35,244 bases of DNA, from NCBI GenBank assembly GCA_944385485.1, contig CALWXL010000008.1:1-35244 (forward strand), written 5' to 3'. The translations under genes were made by a program, and so were the position numbers. Shown here piece by piece: positions 29,709-35,244 of the stretch. This DNA comes from an uncultured Oscillospiraceae bacterium. Its GTDB lineage: Bacteria; Bacillota; Clostridia; Oscillospirales; Oscillospiraceae. Below the pieces are notes generated by a model that was not told the DNA's origin, did no database searches, and worked only from the letters and a program-made list of their open reading frames with translations. Position 1 is the stretch's first letter. Every line of letters starts with the position of its first letter.

Positions 29709-32700
29709 TTAGCCTCTGCGCTTGCGCACGGTGACCACAGCGCCCAGTCCGGCCGCAGACAGAGCCAGAGCGCTGAACACCAGGCCCAGCTGGGCGGTGT
29801 CGCCCGTGGGAGGCACGGTGGGCTGCTGGGTAGCCTGGGGCTTGTCGGTGGTCTGGGGCTGATCGGTGACCTGGGGCTTGTCAGTAACCTCAGGCTTGTC
29901 GCTGGGCTCGGGCTTGTCGGTGGGAGGCACGTAGTTGGGGTCCTTCTCACCACACACGGTACACACACCGTTCTCGAAGTGGTGGCCAGTGGCGGGGATG
30001 TCGGCCACGTCCTTGGTGGCGGTGTAGGTCTTGTCGCCGAACTCCACGGTAGCGGTGTAGGTGGTCACGCCCTTGTCGGTGCAGGTGGCCTCAGTCTTCA
30101 CCTGAGAGGTGATGGTGGCGTTCACAACCTGCTTGTCGCCGCAGGAGGAGCAGACAAACTCAGCGGTGGCAGTCTTGCCATCCTCAGCGAAGGTGAAGGT
30201 GGGCTCGCCATAGCTGTGGACATGCTCGTCCTGCTCAAACACAGCGGTGACGGTAACAGCCTTCTCGGGCATGGTGAAAGCGTTGTCGGCAACAGTCACG
30301 TCGTCGCTCTGCCACTTCACGAAGTGCCAGCCCTGAGCGGGGGCAGCGGTGAGGGTGACCTCGGTGCCAGCAGCGGCAGTCTCCACAGAGGCGGAGGCAG
30401 TGCCCTCACCCTCGGTCTTGACGGTAACGGCATACTTGGCAGGAGCAGTCTCCTTCAGAGAGATCTCCAGCTTGTCCAGCTGGGGAGAGTTGCCGTTGGG
30501 GCCGGTGAACACCAGAGTGCCGGCGCCAGCCTCCTTGACCTCCAGCTCGAAGGTCACGGTGCGGGTGATGCTGGCCTGAGATTCCTCGTTGCTTTCGGCA
30601 GCAGCAGCCTTCTCACCGGAAGCGATCTTACCGCTGGTCTCGCTCCAAACCAGCTTATTGGCAGTGGAGCCGCTGCGGTAGGTGGCGGTAACGGTGTAGG
30701 TGCCGGCACGATCGGCCACATAGGGGAAGGAGATGGTGTCGTTCTGGTTCAGGCAGTTGATGAACTTGCCGTGGCTGGCCCAGTCGGCCTCAGCCACCTG
30801 CAGGGGCCAAGCCTCGCCTTCACCGGTGTTCTTCAGCTGAGCAAACTCAGCCTCCAGAGTGGTGGTCACGCCAGCCTCAGCGGGGAAGGTGAAGGGATCC
30901 TCGGTGGTGTACTGCTTGCGCTCCTCCAGCTTTGCCTTAGCGGCCTCGATGTCGTTCTTGGCCTTGAGCATGGCATCAATGGCGGGGTCCTCCTGCTGCA
31001 GCAGGGTCTTGGCCTGGGCAATGGCCTGGGCATAGGCGTCCCAGCCTTTGCTGTACCACTCGCCCAGCTTACCGTCGGCCTCGTCCACCAGAGCCTGGAG
31101 TTCCTCCTTGCTCACATCGGGGGCAAAGGTAGCCACAATGGCGATGTCCTCCACCACACCCTTCACGGTGTAGGTGTTGCCGGTGACAGTGACAGCCTTG
31201 CCGTTGACCGTCAGGGTCTCCAGATGGTAGTTGGCGTTGGGGGTGATGGTGATGACCAGATCCTGGCCCTCGGTGATCTTGCCATCGTTGGCGTTGGTGG
31301 TCACAGTGCCGCCCTCGCCGGCAGTGACGGTGACGTTACGCTCCTGATAGTCGATGGCCTTGGGGGTAATCACCAGCTTGTCCAGCTGGGGAGACTTGGT
31401 GTCGGGGCCGGTGAACACCAGGGTGCCGGCTCCGGCCTGGGTGACCTTCAGGTCAAAGGTAACGGTGCGGGTGATACCGCTCTCATTGTCCTGCTTGGCG
31501 CCAGCGCTGACGGAACCCTCGGTGATCTTGCCGTTGGTCTCGCTCCAAGCCAGCTTGTTGGCGGTGGAGCCACTGCGGTAGGTGGCGGTGACGGTGTAGG
31601 TACCGGTGCGGTCGGCCACATAGGGGAAGGAAACGGTATCCTGCTGGTTGAAGCAGTTGACGAACTTGCCGTTGCTGGCCCACTCGGCCTCAGCCACTTC
31701 CAGAGCCCACTTGCCGTCAGAAGTCAGCTCCACATTCTTCAGCTCACCAAACTCAGCCTCCACGGTGTACTCAGAGTTGGGAGCCCAGGGGAAGCGGACG
31801 GGGTCATCTTCAGAGAACCGGGTGCGCTTGGTCAGGCCATTCTTGGCCTCAGTGATGGCAGTGATAGCGGCAGCCAGGGCCTCCTGATCGGCGGAGCCCT
31901 CGTCCAGCAGGGCCTTACCAGCGGCCACAGCCTTGGCGTAAACGTCCCAGCCAGCGGAATACCACTGAGCCACCAGGTCATCCGCCTCGTCCACCAGAGC
32001 CTTGAGCTGCTTGCTGGATTCGGAGTCCTTGTCCTTGATGGTGACGGTGGCGACATCGTTGAAGCCCAGGATCACGTCCTTATCGTCACAGGTAAGCTCC
32101 ACGGTGAAATACAGGTCACCGGTAACCTTTTCGTTGCGCTTGGTACTCACTCGGGCAGTGGCCTCGGTCTGGCCCTTCTCAAAGGTGACCTTCTCGATCA
32201 TCTCGGTGTCAAAGTCCTCCTGCACGGCAGAGCCGGCGTTGGGGGACAGGGTGACGGTGACAGGCTCAGTGCCACCCACACGCACCAGCTTGACCTCCAT
32301 GGTCTGCTCCTCGTTCATGGTGTATCGGCTCTGCTCAATGCCCACCATGCCCTTACCACCGTTGTCGATGGTGTAGGCAGACTCAATGCCGATGGCCTTG
32401 CTGGTCACCTTCAGCTCCAGGGTGTGTGCCTTGTCCTCCAGGGTGTCAGACTCAAAGATGATCTGACCCAGAGCGCGGGCAGAGGCACTGGTATCAATGG
32501 TCTCTACCAGCTTGCCGTCGATGTACACTTCAGCCTTGCCGTGATTGGGGTCCTTGGTACCCACCAGGTAGATCTTGGTGCCAGTGAAGTTGACGGTGAA
32601 AGAAGCACCGCTGTTGGCCCACTTGTTGGTGCCGCCCACAAACTGGGTACCAGCCTCGTCATGCCAAGTTCCCTTGAACTGGAAGGCGTCATTCTTGACG

Positions 32701-34388
32701 TCGATGACATCCATGCCGTCGGGAGCGGCACCAGCCAGCTCAAAGCCCTCGCTGGCCTTGTACACGCCCACCTCGCTGATCATGGGCACCATATTCTCGG
32801 GAGCAGTCACAGTGATACGAACCTGAGAACCCTTCACGGCGCCCACGCGCACCAGGCGCTTGGCGCCGATGGTCTTGCCGGTCTGCAGCACTTGCCACTC
32901 ACCGTTGGCATCCTTGTACTCCACTTTGTACTCATTGATGTGCTGGCCGTTCTGGATGGCCTCCTCGATGGACACCACGTCGAAGGTCTTGGTTCCACCC
33001 AGGTCAATGAGCAGGGTGCCGGAGTTGGTGCCATCTTCGGTGGTCCAGTAGGTGTCGTCCTTGCCGTCAATGGTGGTGGCAGGGGAGAACGCGGTATCGT
33101 TTCCACGGACATTGGTGGCCTGGACAGTCTTGGCCAGGTTGTTGCGGAAGGTCTCCTTCACATTCTGACCGAACTCAGTGACCCGGTCCAGAATGGCCTT
33201 GTCCACAGTGCCCTGGTCGTTGGGGGGCACGTTGAGCAGGAAGGTGGAGTTGTGGCCCACGGAGCGGAAGTACATCTCAGCCAGGGCAGAAATGGTCTTG
33301 GGGGTGTTCTTGGTGGTGCCCCAGAACCAGCCGGAGGTGATACGGGCATCACACTCGGGCACGGTCCACTGGTTGCCATCCTCAAAGCCTACGGTGTACT
33401 TGCCGCTGGAGTTGTTCACGGTGTTGCTGTCGATGGTGTTTGCGGTTTTGTCGGTCTTGGACTTCGACCAGGTGTCGTCAGCGGCGTAGCCCAGCTCGTT
33501 GCCGATCCAGCGCACAGTGGTGTAGGCCTCCGCGCCAAAGAGCATACAGTCGGCAGGATTGCCAGCGGCCTCGCCCTCATACTGCTGGATGGTGGCAAAC
33601 CAACGCTTAAAGTCATACTCCTGGGCTTCTGGGCTATGGGGATCGTTGTTGCCGCCCTTAGCGCCGTCCATCCACACCTCACGGAAGTGGCCGTTGTTGC
33701 CGTACTTGGGGTTGCTCAGAATTTCCTCCAACTGATTGTTGTAGTAATCGTTGTAGTCGGCAGCATCCTTCTTTACCTGTTCCTTATCCGTCGGATCAAG
33801 CGGATTACCCTGGGCATCATAGTAGCCATAGCTGGGCTCGTGGATGTCCCAGGGGGACAGATACAGGCCCATGTCCATGTTATACTCCGTGCAGGCCGCA
33901 GACAGCTCGGCCAGCACGTCGCCCTTGCCACCCTTGTAGCTGGTGGCGGCCACGTCGTAGTCGGTCCACTGGCTGTCCCAGATGCAGAAGCCGTCGTGGT
34001 GCTTGGCGGTGACAATGAGCATCTTAAAGCCGGCTTCGCTCAGGGTCTTGACCAGAGTCTCAGCGTCAAAGTCCTTCTCCAGCTTGAAGATCTCATCGGG
34101 CTTCTTGTTGCCATAGTTTTCGCCCCACTCAATCTCGTTGAAGGTGTTGGGGCCGAAGTGGCAGAAGGCGGACAGCTCAGCCTTCTGATACCAATACTGG
34201 TTGGCGTTGGGCACAACCGTGTCGGGGGTAGGGGCTGCGGTGCTCTTGGCCGTCAGTGTGCCGTTGTTCACATAGGTGAACTCAGCAGCCTGAGCGGAGG
34301 GGAACCCCGCTCCCACCACGGTGGAAGCCAGCAGGGTACCTGCCAGAGCCAAGGCCAGACCGCGCTTTGCCGGGATCTTTCCTTTCAT
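29709..34388 (-). CDS. multimodular sortase-anchored alpha-L-fucosidase (GH29, likely subfamily B)
   Basis: 1559 residues. In order: signal peptide (1-36); GH29 domain (about 60-415) with AKHHDGFCIWDS and the likely nucleophile Asp241 in EVWMDGAKG, a form typical of the alpha-1,3/1,4-specific subfamily; an F5/8-type C domain (about 420-545); a jelly-roll binding-like domain (about 560-690); a Calx-beta-like domain (about 690-800); two copies of a FIVAR helical module plus CBM-like domain; bacterial-repeat segments; a cysteine-containing repeat (about 1345-1450, CSSCG, CTVCGEKDPNY); a Pro/Thr/Asp-rich stalk; and an anchor (PPTGD, hydrophobic helix, RKRRG). It probably releases fucose from mucin or milk-type glycans at the cell surface. 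ATG 34388 follows AGGAGG by 9 bases. Confidence 0.93.
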   Translation of the reverse strand: MKGKIPAKRGLALALAGTLLASTVVGAGFPSAQAAEFTYVNNGTLTAKSTAAPTPDTVVPNANQYWYQKAELSAFCHFGPNTFNEIEWGENYGNKKPDEIFKLEKDFDAETLVKTLSEAGFKMLIVTAKHHDGFCIWDSQWTDYDVAATSYKGGKGDVLAELSAACTEYNMDMGLYLSPWDIHEPSYGYYDAQGNPLDPTDKEQVKKDAADYNDYYNNQLEEILSNPKYGNNGHFREVWMDGAKGGNNDPHSPEAQEYDFKRWFATIQQYEGEAAGNPADCMLFGAEAYTTVRWIGNELGYAADDTWSKSKTDKTANTIDSNTVNNSSGKYTVGFEDGNQWTVPECDARITSGWFWGTTKNTPKTISALAEMYFRSVGHNSTFLLNVPPNDQGTVDKAILDRVTEFGQNVKETFRNNLAKTVQATNVRGNDTAFSPATTIDGKDDTYWTTEDGTNSGTLLIDLGGTKTFDVVSIEEAIQNGQHINEYKVEYKDANGEWQVLQTGKTIGAKRLVRVGAVKGSQVRITVTAPENMVPMISEVGVYKASEGFELAGAAPDGMDVIDVKNDAFQFKGTWHDEAGTQFVGGTNKWANSGASFTVNFTGTKIYLVGTKDPNHGKAEVYIDGKLVETIDTSASARALGQIIFESDTLEDKAHTLELKVTSKAIGIESAYTIDNGGKGMVGIEQSRYTMNEEQTMEVKLVRVGGTEPVTVTLSPNAGSAVQEDFDTEMIEKVTFEKGQTEATARVSTKRNEKVTGDLYFTVELTCDDKDVILGFNDVATVTIKDKDSESSKQLKALVDEADDLVAQWYSAGWDVYAKAVAAGKALLDEGSADQEALAAAITAITEAKNGLTKRTRFSEDDPVRFPWAPNSEYTVEAEFGELKNVELTSDGKWALEVAEAEWASNGKFVNCFNQQDTVSFPYVADRTGTYTVTATYRSGSTANKLAWSETNGKITEGSVSAGAKQDNESGITRTVTFDLKVTQAGAGTLVFTGPDTKSPQLDKLVITPKAIDYQERNVTVTAGEGGTVTTNANDGKITEGQDLVITITPNANYHLETLTVNGKAVTVTGNTYTVKGVVEDIAIVATFAPDVSKEELQALVDEADGKLGEWYSKGWDAYAQAIAQAKTLLQQEDPAIDAMLKAKNDIEAAKAKLEERKQYTTEDPFTFPAEAGVTTTLEAEFAQLKNTGEGEAWPLQVAEADWASHGKFINCLNQNDTISFPYVADRAGTYTVTATYRSGSTANKLVWSETSGKIASGEKAAAAESNEESQASITRTVTFELEVKEAGAGTLVFTGPNGNSPQLDKLEISLKETAPAKYAVTVKTEGEGTASASVETAAAGTEVTLTAAPAQGWHFVKWQSDDVTVADNAFTMPEKAVTVTAVFEQDEHVHSYGEPTFTFAEDGKTATAEFVCSSCGDKQVVNATITSQVKTEATCTDKGVTTYTATVEFGDKTYTATKDVADIPATGHHFENGVCTVCGEKDPNYVPPTDKPEPSDKPEVTDKPQVTDQPQTTDKPQATQQPTVPPTGDTAQLGLVFSALALSAAGLGAVVTVRKRRG
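30430..32030 (-). repeat. internal 900-bp duplication within the fucosidase gene
   Basis: The CBM-like region around 30465-30870 and the one around 31365-31780 are near-parallel copies at an offset of exactly 900 bases; for example GTGGAGCC(G/A)CTGCGGTAGGTGGCGG occurs at 30664 and 31564. Preceding FIVAR-coding segments repeat at an offset of about 906. Long stretches remain close at DNA level. Confidence 0.85.
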
Positions 34389-34572
34389 CTGTAGATTCCT
34401 CCTATTTTTTTTGCTTTTTGTCCAAGGACATTCATTCATATCATACCATACCATTCCGAAAAGGGACATATCTTTTTGTCTAACTTGACCATCTTTGTGA
34501 TATATGGCAGAATTGCATCTTATTTTTTGTAAAAATTCAATAAACCAATATTCCATCCATGGCAGAGGGGGG
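34389..34572 (-). other. AT-rich leader/promoter region of the fucosidase gene
   Basis: About 180 bases without a gene, strikingly AT-rich compared with both flanking genes. On the minus strand TTGAAT and TGCAAT stand 17 bases apart near 34520-34550, only a modest promoter match. Closer to the gene there is a run of ATGGTATGGTATGATATGAATGAATG type sequence. A catabolite or sugar-regulator site could be here, but I cannot identify one. Confidence 0.35.
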
Positions 34573-34573
34573 A

Positions 34574-34609
34574 AAAAACCCGGCCCCCTTTTTGGGGGGC
34601 CGGGTTTCC
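34574..34609 (-). terminator. terminator of the upstream surface-protein gene
   Basis: AAACCCGGCCCCC pairs with GGGGGCCGGGTTT around a T-rich loop. On the minus strand it is followed by a run of six T residues. It lies about 10 bases beyond the stop codon at 34618. Confidence 0.9.
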
Positions 34610-34617
34610 AGCGCGGT

Positions 34618-35244
34618 TTAGTGGTTGCGACGCTTATGCTCTGCGAATATCACAGCGGCAAAGGCTCCCATGCTGGTCAACAGCACAGTGGCCACAGCCA
34701 TCAGCTGATGTTCATCGCCCGTAGGGGGTACATAGTTGGCATCCTTGGCATCACACACGGTACACACGCCGTTCTCGAAGTGGTGTCCGGTGGCGGGGAT
34801 GGTCTGGCCCTTCTCCACCACAGCCTGGCATACCGTACACACCTGGTCGCCGGTGTAACCGTCCTGGGTGCAGGTAGGCTTCTTGCCATTTTGCAGCTCT
34901 GTGGTGTGACCCAAGGCAGGAATGTCCTGGACATCCTTGGTGGCGGTGTAGTCCTTTCCACCGAAGTTCACGGTGGCGGTATAGGTGGTGGTGCCCTTTT
35001 CCGTGCAGGTGGCCTCGGTCTTCACCTCAGAGGTGATGGTGGCCTCCACGGTCTGCTCATCCTGGCAGGTGCCACAGATGAAGGTGGCGGTGGCGCTCTT
35101 GCCGTCCTCCGCCCAGGCAAAGGTGGGCTCTCCATAGCTGTGGCCCAGGGCAGGGATGTCCTGCACGTCCTTGGTGGCGGTGTAGTCCTTTCCACCGAAG
35201 TTCACGGTGGCGGTATAGGTGGTGGTGCCCTTTTCCGTGCAGGT
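34618..35244 (-). CDS. C-terminal part of a sortase-anchored repeat surface protein (5' end outside window)
   Basis: 209 codons are visible, open to the right edge, so the N-terminus and any catalytic domain lie outside. The visible part is a 78-residue repeat (HSYGEPTF.WAEDGKSATA, CGTC, VKTEATCTEKGTTTYTATV, DIPALGH), a second partial copy cut by the window edge, a shorter repeat with CTQDGYTGDQVCTVCQ, the HHFENGVCTVCDAKDANY unit, then an anchor: VPPTGDE, a hydrophobic helix and KRRNH. Paired cysteines suggest zinc ribbons or disulfide-stabilised stalk domains. The same units end the neighbouring fucosidase. Its enzymatic role cannot be told from what is seen. Confidence 0.85.
   Translation of the reverse strand, partial: TCTEKGTTTYTATVNFGGKDYTATKDVQDIPALGHSYGEPTFAWAEDGKSATATFICGTCQDEQTVEATITSEVKTEATCTEKGTTTYTATVNFGGKDYTATKDVQDIPALGHTTELQNGKKPTCTQDGYTGDQVCTVCQAVVEKGQTIPATGHHFENGVCTVCDAKDANYVPPTGDEHQLMAVATVLLTSMGAFAAVIFAEHKRRNH
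34916..35244 (-). repeat. tandem 234-bp coding repeat
   Basis: The 95 bases at 34916-35010 recur at 35150-35244 with only a few differences, giving a period of 234 bases (78 codons). The second copy is cut by the window edge, so the number of units is unknown. Confidence 0.9.

Noticed and set aside
29400-34394. A 1664-codon open frame on the plus strand opposite the fucosidase gene
   Set aside because: Its translation is low-complexity (Leu/Val/Gly/His-rich) and mirrors codon bias of the real minus-strand gene, which has a signal peptide, recognisable domains, a ribosome site and a wall anchor.

Overview
The window looks like chromosomal DNA of a high-GC, Gram-positive anaerobe of the Clostridia. 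My best guess is an Oscillospiraceae-type gut commensal (Flavonifractor/Pseudoflavonifractor/Lawsonibacter-like). The evidence is the set of Firmicutes signatures: SepF and DivIVA, an ileS T-box leader, a MurT/GatD pair, YhgE/Pip and DUF4367 proteins, sortase-type cell-wall anchors and a GH29 fucosidase. This placement is inference from gene content, not from a database search. No rRNA, tRNA, transposase, prophage gene or CRISPR array was seen.

Region 1 (1-6760, minus strand) is one tightly packed operon. It reads mnmA, MBL-fold hydrolase, miaA, hfq, HlyD-like protein, yggS, sepF, divIVA, starts from a good sigma-A-type promoter and ends at a strong terminator at 331-361. It joins tRNA anticodon modification, RNA chaperoning and septum/pole proteins. 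Region 2 (6779-10460, plus) is a YfhO-like GT-C membrane protein overlapping a CsbB/GtrB-like polyprenyl-phosphate glycosyltransferase, likely a cell-surface sugar-decoration pair. Both regions are bracketed by inverted copies of a dispersed non-coding repeat (1-329 and about 10610-11000).

Region 3 (11073-14397, plus) carries a shikimate-kinase-like protein, a DEAD-box helicase with a long charged tail, and a membrane-anchored metallophosphoesterase. A MITE-like intergenic repeat follows. Region 4 (14567-19478, plus) is mnmG, murT, gatD, prmA. The MurT/GatD pair appears to have lost glutaminase catalytic residues. Region 5 (19509-19846) is a compact locus with all the parts of a type I toxin-antitoxin system: a 29-residue holin-like peptide and a convergent antisense RNA, each with its own promoter. 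Region 6 (19870-23070) is ileS under a tRNA-Ile T-box riboswitch.

Region 7 (23120-26283, plus) is an ECF-type sigma factor, its likely membrane anti-sigma factor, and three small exported or anchored proteins in AT-richer DNA, which looks like an acquired or fast-evolving cell-envelope stress module. Region 8 (26285-29320) is a divergent tetR / yhgE pair with a 50-bp imperfect palindrome between them that is a strong operator candidate. A hairpin-rich element (29338-29679) with identical inverted ends follows.

Region 9 (29709-35244, minus) holds two neighbouring sortase-anchored surface proteins: a 1559-residue multimodular GH29 fucosidase and the C-terminal end of another protein whose start lies outside the window. 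They share the same cysteine-containing repeat and wall-anchor region, pointing to mucin or host-glycan foraging and to repeat exchange between the genes.
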